A model generated the notes under the pieces. It had not been told where the DNA came from. It was given only the letters and a program-made list of their open reading frames with translations, and did not search any database. A stretch of 64,000 nucleotides of DNA from Mycolicibacterium phocaicum (GTDB lineage: Bacteria; Actinomycetota; Actinomycetes; Mycobacteriales; Mycobacteriaceae). Made by a program: the position numbers and the translations under genes. Positions 27,033-35,249 of this stretch are shown here, one piece after another. Each line of letters starts with the position of its first letter. Position 1 is the stretch's first letter. Where the stretch lies: the NCBI RefSeq assembly GCF_010731115.1, contig NZ_AP022616.1:2976001-3040000 (forward strand), in the 5' to 3' direction.

Positions 27033-28349
27033 TCGTGTGATTCTTCGAGGTAGTTGGGTCAGGCGGGCAGTGCCGCGGGGGTAGCCTCCTGTTCGGTTGG
27101 GGTGTCGTTGACGGTGCGTGATTTGCTCAGAACGTCGAGGCCGAGGTAGCGCCGCGACTCGGCCCATTCGTCGTGTTGTTCGGCCAGCACTGCTCCGACG
27201 AGACGGATCAGGGCCGCGCGGTCGGGGAAGATGCCCACGACGTCGGTGCGCCGGCGGATCTCCTTGTTGAGTCGTTCCTGGGGATTGTTGCTCCAGATCT
27301 GGCGCCAGATCTGCTTGGGGAACGCGGTGAACGCCAGCAGATCCGGCCGCGCCGCTTCGAGGTGATCGGCGACATTGGGCAGCTTGTCGGACAATGCGTC
27401 GATGATCCGATCATATTGAGCAGCAACGGATTCAGCGTCAGGTTGGTCGAACACCGAGTGCAGCAGGGTGCGCACCCAGGGCCACGAACTCTTGGGAGTG
27501 ACGGACATCAGGTTGGTCGTGTAGTGGGTTCTGCAGCGCTGCCACGCCGCTCCGGGCAGGGTGGCCCCGATGGCGGCGACCAGCCCGGCGTGGGCGTCGC
27601 TGGTGACCAGTTTGACCCCGGACAGGCCGCGGGCGGTCAACGACCGCCAGAACGTCAACCAGCCCGCCCCGTCCTCAGCGGTCGTGACATCGATTCCCAG
27701 GATCTCGCGGTAGCCCTCGGCGTTGACCCCGACGGCGATCAGGGCGTGCACGTTGACCACCCGGCCGGCTTCACGCACCTTGAGCACCAGAGCGTCCGCA
27801 GCGACGAACGTATACGGGCCGGCATCGAGCGGCCGGGTCCGGAACGCCTCCACGGCGGCGTCGAGTTCCTTGGCCATCACCGACACCTGCGACTTCGACA
27901 ACGACGTGATGCCCAGGGTCTCGACCAGCTTGTCCATCCGCCGCGTCGAGACACCAAGCAGGTAACACGTCGCCACCACCGTGGTCAGGGCCCGCTCGGC
28001 GCGTTTACGGCGCTCCAGCAGCCAGTCCGGGAAGTAGGATCCTTGCCGCAGCTTCGGGATCGCAAGATCCAAAGTCCCTGCACGGGTGTCGAATTGACGG
28101 TGTCGGTAGCCGTTGCGGGAATTGGTGCGCTCAGCCGAGCGTTCGCCGTAGCCGGCACCGCATAGGGCGTCGGCTTCGGCGCCCATCAGGGTGTGGATGA
28201 ACGTGGCCAGCAGCTCGCGCAGCACGTCGGGATGGGCAGTGGTGAGTCGTTCGGCCAGCACAGTGGGCAGATCGATATTGTGGGCAGTGGTCATCGCGTC
28301 GATTCCTTTGCTCGAGTGACTTTGGACGGTCTCTCGAAGAATCACGCGA
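27033..28349 (-). mobile_element. IS1081-like insertion sequence (IS256 family)
   Basis: 1317 bp, close to the 1324 bp of M. tuberculosis IS1081. The terminal repeats are TCGTGTGATTCTTCGA on the left and, reverse complemented, TCGCGTGATTCTTCGA on the right. It is inserted at the 3' end of the integrase gene. Confidence 0.87.
27059..28294 (-). CDS. IS1081-like transposase
   Basis: 411-aa Mutator-type transposase, very similar throughout to IS1081 (ADALCGAGYGERS, AIPKLRQGSYFPDWLLERRK, DAGPYTFVAADALVLKVREA, SNNPQERLNKEIRRRTDVV). AAAGGA precedes the ATG at 28294; an upstream in-frame ATG at 28363 lies outside the element. It appears intact. Confidence 0.93.
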   Translation of the reverse strand: MTTAHNIDLPTVLAERLTTAHPDVLRELLATFIHTLMGAEADALCGAGYGERSAERTNSRNGYRHRQFDTRAGTLDLAIPKLRQGSYFPDWLLERRKRAERALTTVVATCYLLGVSTRRMDKLVETLGITSLSKSQVSVMAKELDAAVEAFRTRPLDAGPYTFVAADALVLKVREAGRVVNVHALIAVGVNAEGYREILGIDVTTAEDGAGWLTFWRSLTARGLSGVKLVTSDAHAGLVAAIGATLPGAAWQRCRTHYTTNLMSVTPKSSWPWVRTLLHSVFDQPDAESVAAQYDRIIDALSDKLPNVADHLEAARPDLLAFTAFPKQIWRQIWSNNPQERLNKEIRRRTDVVGIFPDRAALIRLVGAVLAEQHDEWAESRRYLGLDVLSKSRTVNDTPTEQEATPAALPA

Positions 28350-28359
28350 TGACCTTCAA

Positions 28360-29655
28360 TCACTCGGCTACGACACGCCGGTACCGCTGATCAGGTCCGA
28401 CTCGTACACCACCTTGATGGACGCAACCCATGTGCGGCGTGGCGTGGCCCAAGAATGCCTGTACCTCTGCGGTGGTTGCACCAACCTGTGAGAGCCAAGT
28501 TGCACCGGTATGGCGCAGGTCATGGAAATGGACGCCAGGACGATTGGCTTTCGAAAGCGCAGGCTTGTACCAGGTCTCAGCGAAAACCTGGTCATTCAGA
28601 TGGCAACCGCCCTGTACAGGCACGAATAGCTGGCCCTTGCGTTCTGGGTCATCGCTGGCCCACAGGTTCAAATGCTCGCGAATCACAGGCCGAATCAGCT
28701 TCGGCACATTGAGCTTTCGAGTCTTGTCCGATTTGGTAGAGGTCACGCGGCAAATCGGCTTGTGAGTCACGCCGCGAGAGACAGTGAGAACGGACAGGTC
28801 AGCATTGAAATCGGTGCTCCGCAGCTCCGACACTTCTCCCCATCGCAGACCGCAGTACACCGCGAGCAGTACAACCACCTTCAAACGCTCCGGCATGGCG
28901 TCCACCACGGTATTCAGTTCTGCGAGCGTCAGAATCTCAGGCTCACGTTTCCGTCGCGTGGTCATCGCGCCGTTGATTTGGCACGGGTTGCGCTCTATCA
29001 GTTCATCTTTGAGGGCAGTTTTCACGATGGCGTGCAGCAATGCGTATGCGTGCTTGCGCTTGGTTTCCTGCTGTGCGTCAAAATCCGCGTACCAGCTCCG
29101 CACCGCTTGCGCCGACAGTTCTGCCAAGGCCACTTTGCCTAGCTTCGGTTCAATGTGGTTGGTCCATAGTCCGGTGTAGAGGTTGCGCGTTGATTCCTTG
29201 AGCTTTCGCTCCGCAATCCATTGCTTGCCGTAGTCACGGAGTAGCAGAACCGTCGCTCTACTCTCTTCGGCCCGCTGTGACGGCGATTTCCACACTTCGC
29301 CGGTCATCCGGCAACGGTCGGCATACGCCTTTTCGTTGGCTAACCAACCCTCTGCGTTGATTTTGTTGTCAAACGTGCTGTCTGCCTTGTGCCGTACCAA
29401 ATCCTTGCCGATGTAGCTCGCTTGGTACTTACCGCTTGGCAGCTTCCGAACCGTTCCCCAAGCGCGATGGCCCTTTTTCGCGCCCTTGTAGTTGGGGTTC
29501 CGAACCTTGCCGGTTGAACCACTCCCTCCAACCGCCTTGGTGGCGAGTATTGCGCCGTCATCGTCCAGATTTTGAACAGTGCTGAATTCCAACACCTTTC
29601 GCCCCCATTTCTGTTGTCGCACCCTTTCGAGCGCGCAACTATTCAAATCCTGCAT
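28360..29655 (-). pseudogene. int: Tyrosine integrase, C-terminus cut off by IS1081-like element
   Basis: Phage-type tyrosine recombinase: arm-binding N-terminus (PSGKYQASYIGKDLVRHKAD), SAM-like core-binding domain (about residues 150-230), then the catalytic domain with Arg in YCGLRWGEVSEL, HDLRHTGATWLS and GHATPHM. After HM the frame reads 22 unrelated residues and stops; the catalytic Tyr segment lies beyond the IS at 26912-27032. The gene is next to attR as expected. Without the Tyr it cannot integrate or excise. Confidence 0.88.
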
Positions 29656-29834
29656 TTTGTTCCTGACACACTGCGTGCTGACCAGCGGGTTAGCTACCCG
29701 CGTGCTCTTAACGTGCTTTCCAGCCTAGCAGTAGGCGGCATCAGTTGAGCGTGTTGGTACCAAACGAAATGGGGTTAATCCGCTGTGCCACAACGTATTT
29801 GCTGGTCACCGGCGCGGTTGGCGTTCTCCACGCA
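29656..29834. promoter_or_regulatory. attR arm and int upstream region
   Basis: Three direct repeats of (G/A)CGTGCT start at 29673, 29700 and 29711. The last pair has the same 11-bp spacing as the pair beside attL, and ACGTGCTTTCC occurs in both arms. They are probable integrase arm-binding sites. An inverted repeat CGGGT-tagct-ACCCG lies between the first two. Confidence 0.55.
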
Positions 29835-29865
29835 TCGCAGGTTCGAATCCTGCCGGGGGCACTTT
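29835..29865 (+). repeat. attR core (direct repeat with 12208-12238)
   Basis: 31 bp identical to the tRNA-Arg 3' end at 12208-12238. Only the T-arm and acceptor 3' strand are present, so this copy is not a functional tRNA. Confidence 0.92.
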
Positions 29866-29950
29866 TTCCGGGTCGCTGCGTCGAACGTGTCGCTTGCCGG
29901 GATTCCGCGTCGCGTGTCGCCTCGTCAACCGCCACGTTCGACGTAGGACG

Positions 29951-31777
29951 CTAGCCCGGTAGGTAGATCAGCCGAGCCATGACCACCGTGATCACCATGG
30001 TCAGCGCCAGCAGCGGCACACCGACTTTCGCGTAGTCCGAGAACCGGTAGCCGCCGGGCTCCATCACCAGCATGTTCGTCGGCGACGACACGGGCGTGAC
30101 GAACGCGGCGGAGCAGGCGATGGCGACCGTCATCGCGAACCCCTGCGGCGAGACGTGCAATGCCTGGGCCGCTTCGATGGCCACCGGCGCGATGAGCACG
30201 GCGGTCGCGGAGTTCGAGATGAACAGGGCAACCACCGCGGTCACCAGGAACACCACCGCGAGCATGCCGGTCGGGCCGAGATCACCCAGCGTGTCGACGA
30301 GGTGACGGGCGATCAGCGTCGTCGTCCCGGTCTTGGCCAGCGCCGTGGCCAACGGCAACATCCCAGCGATCAGGACCAAGGTGCTCCAGCTGATCAGCCG
30401 GTAGATGCTGTCGACGCGGACGCACCCCGCGCCGACCATGGCGAGCGCACCGAGCAGCGCGGCGTCGGCGCTGGGCAGCCAGCCGAACGCCATGCACGTG
30501 ACCATGGCGATGAGGATGAGCACCGCGGCACGGCCCCGTCCCGGCGCCACCAACCGCTGTTCGTATTCGGCGGGCAGGTTCAGCAGGATGAAGTTCCGGC
30601 GCGAATCACTGAGCCGCTCGATGTCGTCCCAGTTGCCGCCCACCAGCATCGCGTCGCCGAAGTCGAGCGTGCGGCTCGCAAGGTTCTCGGTGATGTTCTG
30701 ACCGCGGTGCCGGACCGCCAGCACGGTCACGTTGTGGGCGGTCGCCAGATCGAGGTCGCCGAGCGTCATGCCGATCGACTTCGACTCCGGCGCCAGCATC
30801 ACCTCGGCCACCCCGACGTTCTGCAGTACTTCGCGGCGCTCATCGTCGGCGCGCGGCCCGGTCACCTGGCACCGCAGGTCGACCGCCACCGCGGCGGTCT
30901 GCTGTTCGTCTACGAGCGTGAAGACCAGATCGCCCGCCTCGAATACGGCTTCCGGCCGCGCCGAGAGGTACTGCGCGGCGCCACGCGTGTGCTTCTCGAA
31001 GCCGAGAAGCTCGAGGCCGTAGCGGTCGCGCAGCGGTTGTCGTTGCGCGGCAACCGATTGCCCGACCAGTGGCGAGTCGGCGGACACGTGCAACAGGTGC
31101 CAGCGCGGCCGCAGACCGTAGGACGCGATGACGTCGAAGGTGGACAGCTCCTGCGCGTCGGCCGCGCCGGTCCGGTTGCGGCTCAACAGGTTACGTCCGA
31201 TCACGAGCATGAACACGACGCTCACCGCGAGCGTGACGACACCGAACGGGGTGAAGCCGAAGAAGCCGAGCGTCGGTGTGATGCCGCGCTGGCTGAGGAT
31301 GCCCTCGATGATGATGTTCGGCGATGACGCGATCGACGTCATCATGCCGCTGATCATCACCGCTACGCACAACGGCATCAGCATGCGCTTACGGTTCAAA
31401 CCCGTTGCGGCCGTGACGGTGAGCACCACCGGAATGAGCATCGAGACGATCGCCGACGAGTTCATGACCGAGCCGATGCCGGCCGACAGCACCATGACCA
31501 ACGCGATGAGCCGCGCTTCGCTACGGCCACCGACCCTGACGACGAATTCCCCGAGCCGCTGCGTGATCCCGGTGTTGACCAGACCCGCGCTGACGATGAA
31601 TATGCCGGCCAGCAGAATCACCACCGGCGAGCCGAACCCCGCCAACGCTTCCGTGGGCGTCAGCACTCCGGTGCTCATCAACGCGACGACCACCAGCACC
31701 CCGACGATGTCGGCGCGCGGACGCCCCCACACGAACAGGCCGATGGCACCGGCCAGGATGCCGACGACGATCCACAT
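29951..31777 (-). CDS. SLC13/DASS-type permease with two RCK_C domains
   Basis: About 608-aa transporter. Ten or more hydrophobic segments surround a central soluble region holding two TrkA-C-like domains (HVSADSPLVGQSVAAQRQPL and LAPESKSIGMTLGDLDLA). The C-terminal half carries SNSATAVLIAPVAIEAAQAL and TPVSSPTNMLVMEPGGYRF, typical of the SLC13 anion/Na+ symporter group. Sulfate or a dicarboxylate is a possible substrate. The start is uncertain: 31777 (MWIVVGILAGA) fits a membrane start, but 31789 or the ORF limit at 31921 cannot be excluded. Confidence 0.8.
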   Translation of the reverse strand: MWIVVGILAGAIGLFVWGRPRADIVGVLVVVALMSTGVLTPTEALAGFGSPVVILLAGIFIVSAGLVNTGITQRLGEFVVRVGGRSEARLIALVMVLSAGIGSVMNSSAIVSMLIPVVLTVTAATGLNRKRMLMPLCVAVMISGMMTSIASSPNIIIEGILSQRGITPTLGFFGFTPFGVVTLAVSVVFMLVIGRNLLSRNRTGAADAQELSTFDVIASYGLRPRWHLLHVSADSPLVGQSVAAQRQPLRDRYGLELLGFEKHTRGAAQYLSARPEAVFEAGDLVFTLVDEQQTAAVAVDLRCQVTGPRADDERREVLQNVGVAEVMLAPESKSIGMTLGDLDLATAHNVTVLAVRHRGQNITENLASRTLDFGDAMLVGGNWDDIERLSDSRRNFILLNLPAEYEQRLVAPGRGRAAVLILIAMVTCMAFGWLPSADAALLGALAMVGAGCVRVDSIYRLISWSTLVLIAGMLPLATALAKTGTTTLIARHLVDTLGDLGPTGMLAVVFLVTAVVALFISNSATAVLIAPVAIEAAQALHVSPQGFAMTVAIACSAAFVTPVSSPTNMLVMEPGGYRFSDYAKVGVPLLALTMVITVVMARLIYLPG

Positions 31778-32001
31778 CTGATGAGTCACTGGCGAACCTG
31801 AACGACGCCGACCGATACGAGCACCCTTGATCAATAACATTCGGCGCCGCGGATCGGTCGGAGATGCCCCGAATCCGGAGCGCACGTCGCCCGTGCGCCA
31901 ATTGCCGCAGCACGCGTTCAAGCGTCGAAAAACTACGCATTGTTCAGGAATTTCCGCGGTCGTACAGTCAATCTGGCAACCACATTTCTGGAGGTCCAGA
32001 C

Positions 32002-33054
32002 ATGCCTGTGGATGAAGACAAGCTCAACGAGTTTCTCGGCATGGCGATCGGGGACATGGGTGCCGCGATGAGCGCCAGTCTGATCCTGTTGGGCGACCGC
32101 CTGGGGCTGTACAAAGCCCTGGCAGCCCAACCGCTCACGTCCACGCAGCTGGCCGAGAAGACCGGCACGGTGGAGCGCTACGTCCGCGAGTGGCTGGCCA
32201 ACCAGGCGGCCGGTGGTTACGTCCAGTTCGACGCGGACGACGGCACCTGGTCCCTGAGCCCGGAACAGGCCGCGTGCCTCGCCGACCCGAACGGACCCGT
32301 CGACATCCCGGGCGCCTACAACATCATCGAGGCGGTGTTCCATGTCCTCGACCGCACGACCGAGAACTTCAGGACCGGCGCCGGCCTGGAATGGGGCGAC
32401 CACCACCCGTGCCTGTTCGCCGGCACCGAGCGGTTCTTCCGCGCCGGCTACAACGCCAACCTCGTCGGCTCATGGCTACCGGCGCTCGACGGCGCGGTCG
32501 AGCGCCTCGAAGCCGGAGCCAAGGTCGCCGATGTCGGCTGCGGCCACGGTGCCAGCACCGTCCTGATGGCCCAGACCTACCCGAACTCGACGTTCATCGG
32601 CTACGACTATCACGCAGAGTCGGTCCGCGTCGCCGCAGAACGGGCTGCGGAGGCGGGCGTGCCCAACGCCAAGTTCGAGGTCGCCGACGCGACAAGCTAC
32701 GCGGACAAGGATTTCGACCTGATCGCGTTCTTCGACTGCCTGCACGACATGGCTGATCCCGTCGGCGTCATGCAGCACACCCGCGCGGCGCTCACACCCG
32801 ACGGCATCGCGATGATCGTCGAGCCCTTCGCCGGGGATCGGTTGCAGGACAACCTGAATCCGATCGGCCGCATGATGTACGGCGCCTCGTCGCAGATCTG
32901 CGTGCCGGTGTCACTCGCCCGCAATGGGCCGGCGCTCGGCGCGCAGGCCGGGGAGGCCAGGCTGCGCGACGTCGTCGTCGACGAAGGCGGTTTCACCCGG
33001 TTCCGGCGCGCCACCGAGACGCCGTTCAACCTCGTCTTCGAAGCGCGGCCGTAA
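32002..33054 (+). CDS. SAM-dependent class I methyltransferase with winged-helix N-terminus
   Basis: 350-aa protein. An N-terminal winged-helix dimerisation region (GDRLGLYKALAAQPLTSTQL, VERYVREWLANQAAGGYV) is followed by a Rossmann methyltransferase domain with motif I VADVGCGHGAST and acidic IGYDYHAESV. TGGAGG precedes the ATG at 32002. Close relatives are common in mycobacteria without known substrates. Confidence 0.85.
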   Translation: MPVDEDKLNEFLGMAIGDMGAAMSASLILLGDRLGLYKALAAQPLTSTQLAEKTGTVERYVREWLANQAAGGYVQFDADDGTWSLSPEQAACLADPNGPVDIPGAYNIIEAVFHVLDRTTENFRTGAGLEWGDHHPCLFAGTERFFRAGYNANLVGSWLPALDGAVERLEAGAKVADVGCGHGASTVLMAQTYPNSTFIGYDYHAESVRVAAERAAEAGVPNAKFEVADATSYADKDFDLIAFFDCLHDMADPVGVMQHTRAALTPDGIAMIVEPFAGDRLQDNLNPIGRMMYGASSQICVPVSLARNGPALGAQAGEARLRDVVVDEGGFTRFRRATETPFNLVFEARP

Positions 33055-33059
33055 CGGCG

Positions 33060-33596
33060 TCAGGGAATCAGGATGTAGCTCATCCCGGGGATGTGCTGGG
33101 TGTCGCGGGTCCACCAGGCGAACGGCCCGCCGTGGGACTCGTTGTTCATCTCGGTGATGTTGATCCACCGGCCGGACACCGAATTCACCCAGGCCACATG
33201 GCCGTACTGGCTCACCCCGGGCAGTTCGGCCGGGTACACCGCGATGGACCGGGCCTGCGGTTCGTCCACGACGGTCCAGCCACGAGACCGGGCGGCGTCA
33301 GCCCAGACCCTGGCATTGCCGTGGATGTCCGGGTAGTAGCCCACGTTCTGGAAGGCCATTTGCAGCGCACCCCACGTGCACTGGCCCGGCCAGCCGGAGT
33401 TCGAGGCCTGGACCGCGCCCATGGTCCGGGCGGGGCCGGCGTACTGCTGACCGGCAGGCTGACCGGTCTGCTGACCGTAGGACATCGGGTCGACGTACGA
33501 CGCCGAATCAGCGTTGCTCGCGGGCGCCGTCATCATCCCGCCGGCGGCGATCAACGCGGCCGCGAGCGCGACACCCGCATACGACTTGAAGCTCAT
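33060..33596 (-). CDS. Secreted CHAP-domain protein
   Basis: 178-aa exported protein: signal peptide ending near PASNADSAS, a Gln/Gly linker, then a CHAP domain with Cys in GQCTWGALQMAF, His in SQYGHVAWVNSV and Asn/Glu in INITEMNNES. CHAP domains are amidases/endopeptidases of peptidoglycan. I start it at the second ATG (33596); the first, at 33605, is also possible. Confidence 0.8.
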   Translation of the reverse strand: MSFKSYAGVALAAALIAAGGMMTAPASNADSASYVDPMSYGQQTGQPAGQQYAGPARTMGAVQASNSGWPGQCTWGALQMAFQNVGYYPDIHGNARVWADAARSRGWTVVDEPQARSIAVYPAELPGVSQYGHVAWVNSVSGRWINITEMNNESHGGPFAWWTRDTQHIPGMSYILIP

Positions 33597-33743
33597 TGCG
33601 TACATCCGTCCCCCCGATCAAGCGAACGAACCGATGCTTGGATCAAATCACAATTCGGTCACGATTAGACACGAATTCAAAAACATAGCTTGGCAAACTG
33701 TCAAGTTTTGCTCAAGAGATGCTGATCACCGGGGTGGGCGAAG

Positions 33744-34331
33744 TTACCGGTTCAGACGGAATTGCAGGTTGTTGCGCACTGCGGGCCATTCGACGTCGAG
33801 GATCGAATACACCACGGTGTCCCGGCGAGAACCGTCACTGAGCAACTGATGCGAGCGCAGCACCCCGTCGAGCTTGGCTCCGAGCCGCTCAATTGCCGCG
33901 CGACTCGCCGAGTTGAAGAAGTGGGTTCTGAACTCGACTGCTATACAGTCGAGCGCTTCAAAAGCGTGCCGGAGCAGCAGCAGCTTGGTTTCAGTGTTCA
34001 CCCCGGTCCGCCGAACGGACTCCACATACCAGGTGGCACCGATCTCGAGGCGCCGGTTGGAGCCGTCCACATTGAGGTAGCTGGACGAGCCGATGAGCCG
34101 GCCGTCGAGCGCGCGCACGACGAACGTCAACCCGGTATCCGGGCGCTGCACCGCCAACCGGGCCTGCACCCACTCTGCCGCCGTCGTCGGCGAGGGCGCG
34201 GAGGTGAACCACAACCGGCCCGGGTCACCGTCGGCCGCCGCCTCGGCGATCTCTGGAATGTGATCGGTGGTCAGCGGTTCCAGCGTCACCCACCGCTGCC
34301 CCGTCAGCACGACGGGTTCGACGAACCCCAT
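33744..34331 (-). CDS. GNAT-family N-acetyltransferase
   Basis: 195-aa acetyltransferase with the GNAT pattern VVRALDGRLIGSSSYLNVD, RRLEIGATWYVESVRRTGVN and TETKLLLLRHAFEALDCIAV, similar to enzymes of the RimJ type. Its ATG overlaps the stop of the upstream membrane protein gene by one base. The longer frame upstream is a shadow of neighbouring genes. Confidence 0.85.
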   Translation of the reverse strand: MGFVEPVVLTGQRWVTLEPLTTDHIPEIAEAAADGDPGRLWFTSAPSPTTAAEWVQARLAVQRPDTGLTFVVRALDGRLIGSSSYLNVDGSNRRLEIGATWYVESVRRTGVNTETKLLLLRHAFEALDCIAVEFRTHFFNSASRAAIERLGAKLDGVLRSHQLLSDGSRRDTVVYSILDVEWPAVRNNLQFRLNR

Positions 34332-34741
34332 CACGACCGCCAGGCGACGACGGAGGCCAGCACCGACAGCACGATCGCCAGCGCAGCCGCCACCAGCCCG
34401 ACATACAACCCGTACGACGCGACCACCGGGCTGTGCACGTACAGCACGTGATACCAGACGCCGAGCGCCGTCAGCCCGGCCGAAAGCACCAGGGCCACAA
34501 CGGAAGCGACGCGCGACGACAGCCGGCGCGCGGCCATCGTGGCCGCCACGAGCAGGCATGAGGCCAGCAGCACCATCAGCTGCCCCACCCCGAAACCCGG
34601 TGGCGGAACAGTGATGTGCCCGACCTTGCCGCCGATGGCGTTCGCATGCCCCGCCGGGCTCGACAGCCACGGCAACCAGGCACTGACCAACAGCACCAGC
34701 GCGCACAGCGCGACGATCCAGGCGGGCCGCAACCGTTCCAT
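34331..34741 (-). CDS. Small membrane protein with four predicted helices
   Basis: 136-aa protein starting MERLRPAWIVALCALVLLV with about four membrane helices and a TVPPPGFGVGQ loop between the first two. It is a mycobacterial-type conserved membrane protein of unknown role, coupled to the GNAT gene that follows. Confidence 0.65.
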   Translation of the reverse strand: MERLRPAWIVALCALVLLVSAWLPWLSSPAGHANAIGGKVGHITVPPPGFGVGQLMVLLASCLLVAATMAARRLSSRVASVVALVLSAGLTALGVWYHVLYVHSPVVASYGLYVGLVAAALAIVLSVLASVVAWRS

Positions 34742-34803
34742 GCCACGAGCGTATAGACCGTCCGGCAGGCCGACACAGCTGATCAGCCGTAGCCTCAAGT
34801 GCC

Positions 34804-35244
34804 ATGACCGATCTCCCTGATTGGGCACAGCAGCTGGACCTGTCGCCGCATCCGGAAGGCGGCTGGTACCGCGAGACCTGGCGCAGCGACCTGACCGTCC
34901 CCCAATCCGCGCTGCCCGCGCAGTATTCCGGCCCGCGCAGCGCCGGGACCGCGATCCTGTTCCTGCTGATGCCCGGGCAGCAGTCCGCCTGGCACACCGT
35001 GCACAGCGCCGAACTGTGGTTCTTCCACCGCGGCAGTCCGCTGCTGCTGGAGGTCGGGGCCGACCGCGACACCGCCGGCACCGTCCTGCTCGGCGCCGAC
35101 GTCGCGGCGGGCGAACAGCCGCAGGCGCTGGTGCCACCGGGGCACTGGCAGCGGGCGCGTCCCCGGGATGACGAGCCCACCCTGGTGAGCTGTGTCGTGG
35201 TGCCCGGCTTCGACTTCGCCGACTTCGCGCTGGTTGGTCGGTAG
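34804..35244 (+). CDS. Cupin protein of the DUF985 type
   Basis: 146-aa cupin_5 protein with LSPHPEGGWYRETWRSDLTV, FLLMPGQQSAWHTVHSAELW and HRGSPLLLEV, and a C-terminal VVVPGFDFADFAL. DUF985 cupins are single-domain beta-barrels of uncertain, possibly sugar-related function. It precedes the potassium-channel gene by 5 nt and is probably co-transcribed with it. Confidence 0.85.
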   Translation: MTDLPDWAQQLDLSPHPEGGWYRETWRSDLTVPQSALPAQYSGPRSAGTAILFLLMPGQQSAWHTVHSAELWFFHRGSPLLLEVGADRDTAGTVLLGADVAAGEQPQALVPPGHWQRARPRDDEPTLVSCVVVPGFDFADFALVGR

Positions 35245-35249
35245 GGCAC

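Larger units (their letters stand above)
12208..29865. mobile_element. 17.6-kb integrated phage-satellite-like element
   Basis: The element is bounded by a 31-bp direct repeat, at the tRNA-Arg 3' end (12208-12238) and at 29835-29865. It carries an excisionase next to attL, an integrase next to attR, a primase-polymerase/helicase, iteron-like repeats, a zinc-finger phage protein, a major capsid protein and cargo genes. There is no portal, large terminase, tail or lysis gene. Removing the four insertion sequences leaves about 12 kb, close to M. tuberculosis phiRv1/phiRv2. Its genes are visibly richer in A+T than the flanks. The integrase and replication genes are broken, so it is probably fixed. 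Confidence 0.85.

Noticed and set aside
12208..29865. CRISPR array in the element
   Set aside because: The repeats seen here are short iteron-like motifs and terminal repeats; there is no regular repeat-spacer pattern and no cas gene.
29835..29865. Second tRNA-Arg gene
   Set aside because: Only the T-arm and acceptor 3' strand are present; the 5' half is missing, so it is the attR core and not a tRNA.
29880..29942. 10-bp inverted repeat GTCGAACGTG/CACGTTCGAC after attR
   Set aside because: The arms are 43 bp apart with no T-run; it may be a weak terminator of the permease gene, but the support is too thin to annotate.
30155..31327. 390-aa + strand ORF opposite the SLC13-type permease
   Set aside because: Arg/His/Gln-rich shadow of the permease gene, with no motifs.
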